Positions 1 to 8,804 of a stretch of DNA of 64,000 bases are shown here, piece by piece. The DNA is from JAACFF01 sp963807975 (GTDB taxonomy: Bacteria > Chloroflexota > Anaerolineae > Promineifilales > Promineifilaceae): contig CAWEDV010000001.1 of NCBI GenBank assembly GCA_963807975.1, positions 1,798,001 to 1,862,000 of the forward strand, read 5' to 3'. How positions within the stretch are numbered: position 1 is the first letter of the stretch; every line of letters starts with the position of its first letter. Under the pieces are notes generated by a model that worked only from the letters and a program-made list of their open reading frames with translations, did not search any database and was not told the origin of the DNA. The translations under genes were made by a program, and so were the position numbers.

Positions 1-377
1 CACTGCAAGCCGCGCAGCGGGAACAGAACGTCAGCCGCGCCTCATGGAATGAAGCGGTGGAGAACTTGCTGCTGGTCCTGGCACCGACAGCGCCGCACAT
101 CACTGAGGAACTGTGGTCGCGGCGAGGTAAGCCGTACAGCATTCACCAACAGGCATGGCCAAAGTGGGACGCTGATATCGCCAGAGAAGAAAAGGTCACG
201 CTCATCGTCCAGATTAACGGCCGTGTACGCGACCGGATCGACGTGCCGGCAGGAACCGCCGACGAAGAGCTAAAGAACTTGGCCCTGGGGTCAGAAAAAA
301 TCAAACGTTTTACAGAGGACAAAGAACCCCGTAAAGTCATTGTTGTCAAAGGCAAGCTGGTAAACATCGTCCTCTAA
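1..377 (+). CDS. leuS: Leucyl-tRNA synthetase, C-terminal part (5' end outside window)
   Basis: The reading frame is open from base 3 to the TAA at 375-377, so only the C-terminal 124 or so residues are present. LeuRS charges tRNA-Leu in the cytoplasm. The visible part holds the end of the anticodon-binding helical domain, with the class I motif APHITEELW, followed by the small C-terminal domain with VQINGRVRDRIDVPAG, close to the family consensus VQVNGKVRDKI. It ends with VIVVKGKLVNIVL, a typical LeuRS C-terminus. An internal GTG at 57 could be mistaken for a start, but homology clearly continues upstream of it. A terminator-like hairpin follows. Confidence 0.95.
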   Translation, partial: LQAAQREQNVSRASWNEAVENLLLVLAPTAPHITEELWSRRGKPYSIHQQAWPKWDADIAREEKVTLIVQINGRVRDRIDVPAGTADEELKNLALGSEKIKRFTEDKEPRKVIVVKGKLVNIVL

Positions 378-400
378 AATCAAAAATCCTTATCTTGCCA

Positions 401-443
401 AACAGGCTGATTCAGAGCTATCTGGATCAGCCTGTTCTATTTT
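401..443 (+). terminator. Rho-independent terminator-like hairpin after leuS
   Basis: A perfect 11-bp stem, AACAGGCTGAT (401-411) with ATCAGCCTGTT (426-436), encloses a 14-nt loop and is followed by CTATTTT. The T-tract is short. Its position 24 bp after the leuS stop fits a terminator. Confidence 0.7.
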
Positions 444-537
444 GCATGCGCCGTTCCATTCACATTGACACCGGCAAAGTACACATTAAACTATAGAGGC
501 AGGACCTGCTGTTCAACTGATACCAAGGAGATTGCAG

Positions 538-855
538 TTGCCTAAACAAACCGTGCTAGTTACGCCGTGGGGAGCGCCAGACCACCCCACAGAGTCCGAA
601 ATACGGCGCCTCTTTGCCGCAAGCAATCTGCGACCATACCGTTGGACCAATGCTCCTAATGATATCTATTCTGCCCATACCCATTCCTTTAATAAAGTGA
701 TCATCGTGGTCCAAGGCTCCATCACCTTTGGCCTTCCCCAAGATGGCCAAGAACTGGAATTGTTTACCGGAGACCGCCTTGACCTGCCGCGTGGGATATT
801 ACACAATGCCGTCGTCGGTGCACAGGGCGTCGTTTGTCTAGAGGCCCACCACTAA
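538..855 (+). CDS. Small cupin-fold protein
   Basis: About 105 residues forming a single conserved cupin barrel. The metal-site motif is AHTHSFNK, an HxH in cupin motif 1, followed by VIIVVQGSITFGL and GDRLDLPRGILHNA, the motif 2 region with its histidine. Such single cupins bind a divalent metal and may be enzymes or ligand sensors; the substrate cannot be read from sequence. The start is placed at TTG 538 because AAGGAG (525-530) lies 7 nt upstream; TTG 532 would be only 1 nt from it. The stop is separated from the following acetyltransferase ATG by a single base, so the two are probably co-transcribed. Confidence 0.75.
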   Translation: MPKQTVLVTPWGAPDHPTESEIRRLFAASNLRPYRWTNAPNDIYSAHTHSFNKVIIVVQGSITFGLPQDGQELELFTGDRLDLPRGILHNAVVGAQGVVCLEAHH

Positions 856-856
856 A

Positions 857-1426
857 ATGTTCCCCGCCGGCTGGCGTCAAGCGCCCCCAATAATCGAAAC
901 CAAACGCCTAATTCTGCGATGTCCCCAAGAAACCGATGGGCCGCAGCTCTATGCTGCCATAAAGGAATCGCTAAGCGACCTGCGCCGCTGGTTCGCCTGG
1001 GCCGACGATCTGCAGTTGAGCAGCGAAAGTTGTCAATTTTCTGCCGCCTATGCGCGCGAGCGTTTCCTTTCCACCCAGGAGATGCAGTTCTACATTTATG
1101 GACAAAGCGGAAAGAAACTGCTGGGTATTTGCGGGCTGCTAAAACCCGACTGGACGAAACGAACATTTGAAATCTGCTACTGGCTGCGCTCTACTTTTGG
1201 GGGACAGGGCTACATGACTGAAGCCGTAACAGCGGTCACTCAATTTGGGTTAAATGATTTGCTGGCCAAGCGTATCGAAGCGCGCTGTGACGCGGCAAAC
1301 AAAAAGGGGATCGCCGTAGCCGAGCGAGCCGGCTACATTCTGGAGAAAAAAGTCAGAAGTGATGCCCGGCATCATCTTCTAAACGAACATACCGATATTG
1401 TCGTTCTCGTATACCCACGCACATAG
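857..1426 (+). CDS. GNAT-family N-acetyltransferase (RimJ/RimL type)
   Basis: 189 residues resembling the RimJ/RimL group, which transfers acetyl from acetyl-CoA to amines such as protein N-termini. The start has ETKRLILRCP, the usual beta-1 strand. The acyl-CoA pyrophosphate loop region is around GQGYMTEAVTAV, and AKRIEARCDAANKKGIAVAE is the family's conserved third motif. The actual substrate is unknown. It begins one base after the cupin stop codon. It is a clear paralogue of the next gene; compare AAIKESLSDLRRWFAW here with TAVKESWAELRSWMPW there. Confidence 0.85.
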   Translation: MFPAGWRQAPPIIETKRLILRCPQETDGPQLYAAIKESLSDLRRWFAWADDLQLSSESCQFSAAYARERFLSTQEMQFYIYGQSGKKLLGICGLLKPDWTKRTFEICYWLRSTFGGQGYMTEAVTAVTQFGLNDLLAKRIEARCDAANKKGIAVAERAGYILEKKVRSDARHHLLNEHTDIVVLVYPRT

Positions 1427-1445
1427 TGACGCCTTTTCTGACCAG

Positions 1446-1473
1446 TTGGCGGAATTGCTACGAATATTATAAT
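1446..1473 (+). promoter_or_regulatory. Candidate sigma-70 promoter for the second acetyltransferase
   Basis: TTGGCG (1446-1451) and TATAAT (1468-1473) are separated by 16 bp. The -10 box is consensus and the -35 is weak. It lies 62 bp upstream of the next ATG. A possible hairpin, GTTAGC (1474-1479) with GCTAAC (1503-1508), falls in the 5' untranslated region. Confidence 0.5.
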
Positions 1474-1534
1474 GTTAGCCGCTGAACGGCATCAACCGTC
1501 CAGCTAACAAACCACGAACCAAGGAAAACTCTCC

Positions 1535-2104
1535 ATGACTAAACCAATTCTTATGGATTTCCCCTACAGTTTTGATACGGAACGACTCACCATTCGTGGA
1601 CCTTTACCAGGAGATGGGCAGGAAGTACATACGGCCGTTAAAGAGTCATGGGCTGAACTGCGCTCCTGGATGCCCTGGGCAGCAGGAAAGATAATGACCG
1701 CCGAGGAGTACGAGGTATGGGCCCGCGAAGGACAATTGAAATTCCTGTCCCGTGAAGATTTATTGATGATTCCACAGCTAAAAGGAACAACCACGATCAT
1801 CGGCGGTTGTGGCCTCCACCGCATCAATTGGGACATTCCCAAATTTGAAATCGGCTATTGGGTACGCACTCCCTATGCCCGGAAGGGCTATATTACGGAA
1901 GCGGCAGCAAGTCTAGCCGACTTTGCTTTCAATACTTTAGGAGCCAAACGAGTGGAGATCAAATGTGACGCGCTCAACGATCGCAGCGCAGCCATTCCGC
2001 GCCGCTTAGGCTTTGAGCATGAAGCAACGCTGCGCCATGACGACCGCCACCACCTGACAAACGAGCTGCGCGACACCCTGATCTTCGCCAAGGTACGATC
2101 TTAA
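1535..2104 (+). CDS. GNAT-family N-acetyltransferase, paralogue of the preceding gene
   Basis: 189 residues, the same length as its upstream neighbour and collinear with it. The beta-1 strand is FDTERLTIRGP, the acetyl-CoA loop region is YARKGYITEAAASL, and the third motif is AKRVEIKCDALNDRSAAIPR. It is a RimJ/RimL-type acetyltransferase of unknown substrate. AAGGAAAA sits about 8 nt upstream of the ATG. The pair looks like an old tandem duplication that has diverged considerably. Confidence 0.85.
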   Translation: MTKPILMDFPYSFDTERLTIRGPLPGDGQEVHTAVKESWAELRSWMPWAAGKIMTAEEYEVWAREGQLKFLSREDLLMIPQLKGTTTIIGGCGLHRINWDIPKFEIGYWVRTPYARKGYITEAAASLADFAFNTLGAKRVEIKCDALNDRSAAIPRRLGFEHEATLRHDDRHHLTNELRDTLIFAKVRS

Positions 2105-2175
2105 AACTGGCGCTCATGTGTCAGGAGCGTTTGATCTTGATATAATTGGCTGGTTGAAAATTGATTGCGAACGTA

Positions 2176-2220
2176 AAACGTAAAATGTTGCTCGATTCAT
2201 TAAGGCTGCATTTTACGTTT
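2176..2220 (+). terminator. Perfect 12-bp hairpin between the acetyltransferase and secD
   Basis: AAACGTAAAATG (2176-2187) pairs perfectly with CATTTTACGTTT (2209-2220) around a 21-nt loop, 20 bp before the secD ATG. The stem is AT-rich and lacks a strong T-tract, so it may be a weak terminator or a secDF leader element. The left arm overlaps a short direct repeat, CGTAAAACGTAAAA. Confidence 0.4.
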
Positions 2221-2239
2221 GTCGTTTTAGGAAGATATT

Positions 2240-3577
2240 ATGGTTCGACGTGACTTAATTTGGTTGATCTTGATCATTGTCGTGGTAGCAGCCGCCCTGT
2301 GGGTGGTAACCAACCCCGATATGCCGATCATGCGTGGCCTTGATTTGCAGGGCGGCCTGCAAGTTTTACTGGAAGCCGACGTACCTCCCGAGCAAAATGT
2401 AACAACCGATCAGATGGACACGGCACGTCAGATTATTGATCGCCGTGTGAACGCCCTGGGCGTAACTGAACCGCTGGTACAAACAGAGGGGGACAGGCGC
2501 ATCCTGGTTGAACTTCCTGGCATCGAGAATCCGGAGGAAGCCATCTCCTTGATTCAGGAAACAGCCCTACTTGAATTCATCGACACGGGCAGCACGCCCC
2601 TGCCAGAAGGGATGTGTGTGCGCACAAGCCAAAATGATGGGCCATCTCGCTGTGAATTCGCTCCGGGTGAGCCGGTGACCGATGAAGTGGCTGTTCCCGC
2701 GCCAACCTTTGAAACGGTCTTGACCGGCGCTGCTCTACGCCAGGCTAATTCCGAAAGGACGGATTTTGGCGAGAATTTTGTCAGCTTCGCCTTGCATCCT
2801 GATGCCTCAGAAATTTTTGAAGACTATACCCGCGCCAATCAAGGACAGTTTTTGACCATTGTCCTCGACAAAGAAGTAATATCTAGCCCGCGTATTAGCT
2901 CGGTGATCCAAGATGCTGGGACCATAACCGGGGATTTCACATTAGAAGATGCACAGCGGCTGGCCTTGCAGTTGCGATTTGGCAGCCTGCCCATTCCTTT
3001 GCGAATTGAAAGCACACGCCAGATTGGGGCCACGTTGGGCGAACAATCGGTAGAGGCGAGCATCCGCGCCGGGGCAATAGGTTTAATGATCGTCCTCGTG
3101 TTTATGCTGCTTTATTATCGTCTGGCGGGCGGACTGGCTGATATTGCCTTGATTATATACGCCGTGCTCAATGTGGCCGTGTTCATGTTTATTCCGATTA
3201 CGCTCACCTTGCCGGCAATAACCGGCTTTTTATTATCGACGGGCATGGCGGTTGATGCCAACGTTCTGGTATTTGAAAGAATGAAGGAAGAACTGCGCAA
3301 AGGGGCATCCATGCGCGAAGCTATCGGCACCGGCTTTGACCGCGCCTGGACTTCAATTCGCGATTCCAATATCGCCACTTTGGTGATCTGCCTCATCTTG
3401 TGGATATTCGGTCGTAATTTTGGTGCCAGTACCGTGCAGGGTTTCGCTTACACACTGGCCATCGGGGTCATGATCAGCATGTTTACGGCCGTTTTCGTCA
3501 CGCGAACTTTGGTGCGCATTATTATGGGTCGCTCATCGAAGTGGCTGCGCAACAAAAGCTTGCTGATCGGTATATAG
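2240..3577 (+). CDS. secD: Protein translocase subunit SecD
   Basis: 445 residues. SecD forms a membrane complex with SecF that uses the proton gradient to pull secreted proteins through SecYEG. An N-terminal membrane helix (about residues 7-25) is followed by the signature GLDLQGGLQVLLEAD, then the periplasmic P1 domain with RRVNALGVTEP and VELPGIENPEEA. Five C-terminal membrane helices contain GMAVDANVLVFERMKEE, the SecD/RND motif. AGGAAG lies about 6 nt upstream of the ATG. The gene is followed after 12 bp by secF, the usual order. Confidence 0.96.
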   Translation: MVRRDLIWLILIIVVVAAALWVVTNPDMPIMRGLDLQGGLQVLLEADVPPEQNVTTDQMDTARQIIDRRVNALGVTEPLVQTEGDRRILVELPGIENPEEAISLIQETALLEFIDTGSTPLPEGMCVRTSQNDGPSRCEFAPGEPVTDEVAVPAPTFETVLTGAALRQANSERTDFGENFVSFALHPDASEIFEDYTRANQGQFLTIVLDKEVISSPRISSVIQDAGTITGDFTLEDAQRLALQLRFGSLPIPLRIESTRQIGATLGEQSVEASIRAGAIGLMIVLVFMLLYYRLAGGLADIALIIYAVLNVAVFMFIPITLTLPAITGFLLSTGMAVDANVLVFERMKEELRKGASMREAIGTGFDRAWTSIRDSNIATLVICLILWIFGRNFGASTVQGFAYTLAIGVMISMFTAVFVTRTLVRIIMGRSSKWLRNKSLLIGI

Positions 3578-3589
3578 GTAGGGGCAGCG

Positions 3590-4525
3590 ATGTTTAATTT
3601 TCTTTTTACTATCGTCGAAAACCGGCGTAAATACTATATCTTTTCTTCGATTTTGATTGGCCTCGGTATTCTGGCAATGCTCTATGCCCTGGCGACCTCG
3701 GGATCCATATTCCGTATCGGGGTAGACTTCCGCAGTGGTACTCGCTTTGAGGTGCAGTTTACAGAACCGGTCAACGAAGGGGAACTGCGCGATCTCTTCA
3801 ATGAGGCCGGGATCAACAATCCCTCGATTATCGCCCTGCGCGGTGAAGAGCTCGAAAATGCCTGGCAGATACGTTCAGAATTCGTCTCACCAGAAGAAGC
3901 CCAAACCATCATCGACGCCATGGAAGATACGCTGGCGCCGTTGGTGGCCGGAACCACCCAGATCCAAAGCGTCAGCCCTACGGTGGGAGCAGAGGTCACG
4001 CGCGCCGCTTTTGTAGCCGTCATCGTGGCCGCAATTGTGATTCTGGTTTATATCATGCTCGTCTTCAGGCAGGTACCAAATTCCTTCCGCTACGGGGCCA
4101 GCGCGGTAACAGCGATGTTCCATGATCTATTTATCATCTCAGCCTTTGCCGCGATCACTGGCGTACTGCTCGGTTGGGAAGTAGATGCCCTTTTCCTGAC
4201 CGCCGTTTTAACTGTGGTCGGCTTCTCATTGCAGGATACGATTGTCGTTTTTGACCGCATCCGTGAGAATATCGCCAGACGGCCGTTGGAAAGGTATGAA
4301 AAACTAGTCAACCGCTCCATCCTGGAGACCGTACACCGCTCGCTGGTGACCCAATTAAGCGCCATGTTCATCATGGTCGCCATCCTGCTCTTTGGCGGCG
4401 CAACCATCAAACCATTCATTGCCGTGCTTTTCGTGGGCATGTTAAGTGGTACCTACAGCTCCATTTTTATCGCCTCACCCCTGCTGGTATCATGGGAAAA
4501 AGGTGAAATACCTTTCGTTAACTAA
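3590..4525 (+). CDS. secF: Protein translocase subunit SecF
   Basis: 311 residues, the typical SecF length. The partner of SecD in the inner membrane. The N-terminal helix is followed by GVDFRSGTRFEVQFTEPV, equivalent to the GxDFxGG signature. The membrane domain contains GFSLQDTIVVFDRIRENI, the hallmark SecF motif carrying the conserved Asp and Arg of the proton relay. It is co-directional with secD at a 12-bp gap and is certainly in the same transcript. Confidence 0.96.
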   Translation: MFNFLFTIVENRRKYYIFSSILIGLGILAMLYALATSGSIFRIGVDFRSGTRFEVQFTEPVNEGELRDLFNEAGINNPSIIALRGEELENAWQIRSEFVSPEEAQTIIDAMEDTLAPLVAGTTQIQSVSPTVGAEVTRAAFVAVIVAAIVILVYIMLVFRQVPNSFRYGASAVTAMFHDLFIISAFAAITGVLLGWEVDALFLTAVLTVVGFSLQDTIVVFDRIRENIARRPLERYEKLVNRSILETVHRSLVTQLSAMFIMVAILLFGGATIKPFIAVLFVGMLSGTYSSIFIASPLLVSWEKGEIPFVN

Positions 4526-4592
4526 GACTACTTGCTAAGCTATCTTCACGGTCGAAAAAAGGAAGGCGAGAACTGCCGGCCTGCGCAGGACA

Positions 4593-6533
4593 ATGGATCA
4601 ACAAGATAGTAGCACCGGCAGCATCGCTGTATCAGCAAAATCCCAGCCACCACGCAGTTCGTTGGCGCGCCTTGCGCGTACCATCTACTCGCTCTGGATT
4701 CGCTACGGTATTTATGCGCTGACAATCATCTTCACCGCCATCTTCTTTATTTTCCTGGTCAACAAGCATAACGCCTTTAATACACGCACCTATGATTTTG
4801 CCCGCTTCAGCCAGGCGATTTGGAACAGCTTGCACGGGCAGGTTTTATTCACCTCCATAGACAGTCGATCCATCCTGGGCAACCATTTTTCGCCTTATAT
4901 GGCCTTGCTGTCACCACTCTTTCTGCTCTTGCCCAATGAACGGGTTTTATTCCTCATGCAGGCGGTCAGCGTAGCCGTGGCCGGCTTGATCCTGGCCCTC
5001 ATGATGCGCAATCGGCACCGCGCGCTCGCTCCCTGGTTCCTGCTCGCTTTCTTTCTTAACCCGGCGATCCATCAATTGGCTCTCTTTGAATTCCGGCGCG
5101 TCGTCCTGGCCCTCCCATTTCTGGCGCTGGCACTATACGCCTTGTCCGAGAACCGGCGCTGGTTAATGCTCGGCGCTTTATTGGTGGCCCTGCTGGCCAA
5201 GGAAGATATCGGCCTCTTTGTTTTTGGTGTTGGGCTTTTTCTGATCATTTTTCAGCGCGATTGGAAATGGGGCCTGGGCATGATGCTGCTCGGACTTGCA
5301 TGGTCATTGGTGGTCAGTTTTTGGGTCATTCCCGCCTTCCGTACGCCGGGCACGGAATACCCACAGCTCTTCTACTTCGAGTACCTGGGCAGCAGTTATG
5401 GCCAGATTATAGGAACATTGAGGCAAGATCCACTAATCCTGCTGCGCACGCTGTTAGGCGTCGACCGCTTAGCCGCCTTATGGCGCATATTGCTGCCCTT
5501 GGGCCTATTCCTACCCTTCTTTGGGGCTGATTGGCTCTTGATCGCCATTCCATCTTTGTTTATGCTCTTGATCAGCGGTGATGCCGAAATGTTCGGATTG
5601 CAAAAGTGGTACCCAGCCACTTTTCTGCCGGTCTTTTTTGCCGCCACCGCCGTTGGCATCGGCCGTTTTCAGATCTCTAAAGCACGCTGGTTGCTGGCCT
5701 GGCTGGTCGTAGCATCGGCTGTTGGTTATTGGCTCTACAGTCCCTTGCCAGGTGGGCAGGCCTACAATCCCCATGAGATCGAGGTTACAGAACATGACCG
5801 TCTGGGATTAGCCATGGTCCAAGAGCTTCCGGAAGGGGCCAGCGTAGCCACACAGCCCCATTACGCGCCTCATTTAACGCTGCGGAAGGATCTCTATCAT
5901 TACCCCTGGATCAAAATCGGCGCGCAAAATATCGACTATTTCCTATTTGATAAACTGTCCAGCGCTTATCCTTTTACCGATGAAGAAATGGCGTCCGAGA
6001 TCGGTACATTCCTGGCTGACCCAGATATGAAGCTCGCTGCCGAGGTCGATGGCATATTCCTATTCCAACAGGGTGAAACGGGCACTCCTAATTTCCTTAT
6101 ACCTGCGGCGATTGAGGACAGCATCAAGTTGGAAGGCTTTAATTTTGCCCTCCTCGATGAGATGGGGATCTATCGTCTACAAGATCAATTGCCCCTCGCC
6201 ATCAAGGCCGGCGATACGGTCAGGATCGATCTCTATTGGCAAGCGCTCGACGCGCCTGATGCGGAGCGCACGGTATCGCTGCGTATGGTCAATGACTCAG
6301 GCTGGCTTTTTGCCCAGCATGATGGCATGCCCGCTTCGGGCAGCAGGCCAACGAGCTGGTGGAAGCCCAAGCAGCGTATACGTGACGTGCATTACCTCAC
6401 CCTGGCCCCAGATACCCCACCAGGCACGCTTGATTTAGAACTCGTGCTCTATGACAGCTTCTCACAGGACATCATTCCCTGGCCAGATGGAGAAGGAGCT
6501 TTGCGTTTGGCAGCGGTCGAGGTCCAACCTTGA
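4593..6533 (+). CDS. DUF2079 family polytopic membrane protein
   Basis: 646 residues. DUF2079 proteins are predicted membrane glycosyltransferase-like proteins of unknown activity. The family signature is near the N-terminus: FNTRTYDFARFSQAIWNSLHG, then GNHFSPYMALLSPLFLLLP. About nine or ten hydrophobic segments span residues 35-390. A soluble C-terminal part of about 250 residues ends in a beta-sandwich-like region around VRIDLYWQALDAPD and RDVHYLTLAPDTPPG. It overlaps the next gene by TTGA. The ribosome binding site (AGGA, close to the ATG) is poor, so the exact start is less sure. Confidence 0.85.
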   Translation: MDQQDSSTGSIAVSAKSQPPRSSLARLARTIYSLWIRYGIYALTIIFTAIFFIFLVNKHNAFNTRTYDFARFSQAIWNSLHGQVLFTSIDSRSILGNHFSPYMALLSPLFLLLPNERVLFLMQAVSVAVAGLILALMMRNRHRALAPWFLLAFFLNPAIHQLALFEFRRVVLALPFLALALYALSENRRWLMLGALLVALLAKEDIGLFVFGVGLFLIIFQRDWKWGLGMMLLGLAWSLVVSFWVIPAFRTPGTEYPQLFYFEYLGSSYGQIIGTLRQDPLILLRTLLGVDRLAALWRILLPLGLFLPFFGADWLLIAIPSLFMLLISGDAEMFGLQKWYPATFLPVFFAATAVGIGRFQISKARWLLAWLVVASAVGYWLYSPLPGGQAYNPHEIEVTEHDRLGLAMVQELPEGASVATQPHYAPHLTLRKDLYHYPWIKIGAQNIDYFLFDKLSSAYPFTDEEMASEIGTFLADPDMKLAAEVDGIFLFQQGETGTPNFLIPAAIEDSIKLEGFNFALLDEMGIYRLQDQLPLAIKAGDTVRIDLYWQALDAPDAERTVSLRMVNDSGWLFAQHDGMPASGSRPTSWWKPKQRIRDVHYLTLAPDTPPGTLDLELVLYDSFSQDIIPWPDGEGALRLAAVEVQP

Positions 6534-8389
6534 ACCGGCTGCGCATCTTCCTGCACAAGGTCCAGCCCGCTGATTGGGTGGCTTTAGCTCTGCTGCTGCT
6601 GTATGTCGTGGTTTTCTCCACCCTGACCATCAGCCAGCATCAGAGTTTTAACACCAATGCCCTTGATTTAGGCAAGTTTGACCAGGGCATTTGGAATACT
6701 TCCCAAGGACGGCCGTACGCCATCACCATCAGCGAAAACCTCGTCATCGAGAGCCATTTTTCGCCGTCGCTAGCCTTGTTTGCCCCCTTGTACTGGATAT
6801 GGCCCGATATCCGCCTGCTTTTCATCATGCAGAGTATCCTCTTGGGCGGCGCCGGCTTCTTGATTTATTGGTTCTTACGCCGCGAAAATCCATGGTTAGG
6901 CCTGGCCGTGTTCGGCGCCTATTTGATCAATCCCGCGCTGCACCAGGTCAACCTGGTCGAATTCCGGCGTTTGACCCTGGCCGTATTTGCCACTTCTTTC
7001 GCCATTTACCATTTGCTGCGCCGTCACTACGGCTGGATGGCCTTGGGTTTGGCCATTGCCCTGCTGTCCAAAGAAGATATGAGCCTCACGGTTATGGCCT
7101 TCGGCATTTATTTAATGGCCGTACAGCGCAATATCAAGATCGGCCTGGCCGCGCTGTTTGTAGGGCTGGCCTGGTTTGTCCTCATCCCTTTTTACATCCT
7201 GCCCGAAATCATGACCGTCGATCAAACCGCAGGATACCAGCACGCCAATAGCTCCTACAGCTATCTGGGCACATCGCTGCCCGAAATCTTGCAGACCGTC
7301 ATCCGCCAGCCGGCGCTGCTCTTCCAATATGCCGGCCAGCCAGAACGCCTGTTGGCTGTTTTCAATTTCCTCTGGCCCTCCGCCTTCCTCTTTCTATTGG
7401 CGCCCGAGATCGCTTTTTTCCTTCTCCCCCATTTGGGTTTTCTCTTGACCAGCACCGGGGAACCAATGGGACGGCTGCAGGCGTGGTATCCCTCGGTATT
7501 AATCATTATGCTCTTTTGGGCCGTGGCCGTGGGTGTTTCCCGTTTGTCGATACGCTGGCAGCGCTTGGCTGTCGGATTGCTGCTGGCAGCCAGCTTGATC
7601 GCCTGGGTGGCAGCGAGCGAATTATGGCCTGGACGCAATTTCGAGGCCAGCCGCTACCAGATATCGGATCATGAGCGCCAGGTAGCGCAGCAGCTCAAGC
7701 AGATCCCGCCTGAAGCCGTCGTAATGGCCCAAGATCCAATGGTGCCCCATTTGTCCCATCGCGAGAATATCTTTGTCTTCCCCTGGGTACGCCATGAACA
7801 ACAGCCGGACTTCATCGTGCTGGACCGCGAAATGCGCCCCTATCCATTGCAGCGCGACCAGTACCGCACCTTTTTCTATGATGTGCTGGCCGGAACCGAT
7901 TATGATCTGCTCCAGCAGATCGATACTCTGTTCATTTTTGAATATGCGGGCCAGGTATCACCCGATCATGCCTATGACGAGCAGTGGGCAGATGCGCTGC
8001 GCCTCACAGGATATGATGTCCACTGGGCACTGCCGGGAGAAGCCTTTCATAAGGAAAACGGAGAACTTCCTCCGGGAAGCGTGATCCGTGTCTCCTTATA
8101 TTGGGACGTCCTTGCCGAAATGGATCAGAATTATACCGTCTTTGTCCATGCCCTGGCCGGCGATGAGCGCGTGGTTGGCCAGCATGACAGCTGGCCGGCA
8201 GATACGCACAGGCCAACAAGCGTCCTGCCCGTCAGCGAACAATTGCGGGATGTACACTATCTTGTTCTTGATGAGGGTATTGACCCGGCCGATTTGTCAC
8301 TGCGCATCGGACTTTACGAAAGCAACAGCGGCAAAAAATTACTTGACTCCCAAGAGCGACCCTTCATCCAACTTCCCATTTCGGACTAG
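6530..8389 (+). CDS. DUF2079 family polytopic membrane protein, paralogue of preceding gene
   Basis: 619 residues, starting at TTG inside the previous stop codon (overlap TTGA), so translational coupling is likely. It has the same architecture as its neighbour: FNTNALDLGKFDQGIWNTSQG, then ESHFSPSLALFAPLYWIWP, multiple membrane segments to about residue 370, and a C-terminal soluble region ending with VIRVSLYWDVLAEMDQN and RDVHYLVLDEGIDPAD. The catalytic role is unknown. The pair may act together on a lipid-linked sugar, but this is inference from the fold class only. Confidence 0.85.
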   Translation: MNRLRIFLHKVQPADWVALALLLLYVVVFSTLTISQHQSFNTNALDLGKFDQGIWNTSQGRPYAITISENLVIESHFSPSLALFAPLYWIWPDIRLLFIMQSILLGGAGFLIYWFLRRENPWLGLAVFGAYLINPALHQVNLVEFRRLTLAVFATSFAIYHLLRRHYGWMALGLAIALLSKEDMSLTVMAFGIYLMAVQRNIKIGLAALFVGLAWFVLIPFYILPEIMTVDQTAGYQHANSSYSYLGTSLPEILQTVIRQPALLFQYAGQPERLLAVFNFLWPSAFLFLLAPEIAFFLLPHLGFLLTSTGEPMGRLQAWYPSVLIIMLFWAVAVGVSRLSIRWQRLAVGLLLAASLIAWVAASELWPGRNFEASRYQISDHERQVAQQLKQIPPEAVVMAQDPMVPHLSHRENIFVFPWVRHEQQPDFIVLDREMRPYPLQRDQYRTFFYDVLAGTDYDLLQQIDTLFIFEYAGQVSPDHAYDEQWADALRLTGYDVHWALPGEAFHKENGELPPGSVIRVSLYWDVLAEMDQNYTVFVHALAGDERVVGQHDSWPADTHRPTSVLPVSEQLRDVHYLVLDEGIDPADLSLRIGLYESNSGKKLLDSQERPFIQLPISD

Positions 8390-8653
8390 CCTCTTACCCT
8401 TAGGCTGAGCCATCCGCCACGAATGCTTTGCCTAAACCCCTATTCCTTGATCAAAGGGCCCAGGCCCACCTGATCATCCTGCTGTCCATCAAGCGATCAT
8501 TATATCGAGCACGCCAGCGCATGGCGAACCAATAAACTGAGGTCGGCTGTTCTTGTCCGCTGCGCACTAGAACCGTGCCACCTATTGTCAACATAAGTGA
8601 CGCACACCTAAAATTCCAGGTTTTACAAAGTAAGGATCATGCGCCGATTTGTC

Positions 8654-8673
8654 ATTCCTGCACAGGCAGGAAT
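8654..8673. repeat. Short palindromic dispersed repeat (REP-like), copy 1
   Basis: ATTCCTGC-ACAG-GCAGGAAT is a perfect 8-bp inverted repeat with a 4-nt loop, flanked by GTC and CCAT. A second copy with the same 8-4-8 geometry is at 11210-11229. The rest of the 415-bp gene-free stretch 8390-8804 holds only the promoter at its 3' end; I see no coding signal in it. Confidence 0.55.
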
Positions 8674-8768
8674 CCATCTTCGTGCTCGAGGGAGTGGAGG
8701 CATGTAAAGGCGGGCTTGAAAGCATTAAATGGACTTTGTAGAAGCCCTGCCTAATAATCTAAAACCAG

Positions 8769-8797
8769 TTGACATTTGGTTCCTAGTTAGGTAAAAT
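8769..8797 (+). promoter_or_regulatory. Strong sigma-70 promoter giving a leaderless mRNA
   Basis: TTGACA (8769-8774), a 17-bp spacer and TAAAAT (8792-8797) form a near-perfect consensus promoter. The expected transcription start is about 8804-8805, which coincides with the ATG at 8805. No Shine-Dalgarno sequence precedes that ATG, consistent with leaderless translation. Confidence 0.7.
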
Positions 8798-8804
8798 AGA
8801 ACAT

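Noticed and set aside
6691..7251. 186-codon plus-strand ORF
   Set aside because: A different frame inside the second DUF2079 gene, with Pro/Arg-rich nonsense composition.
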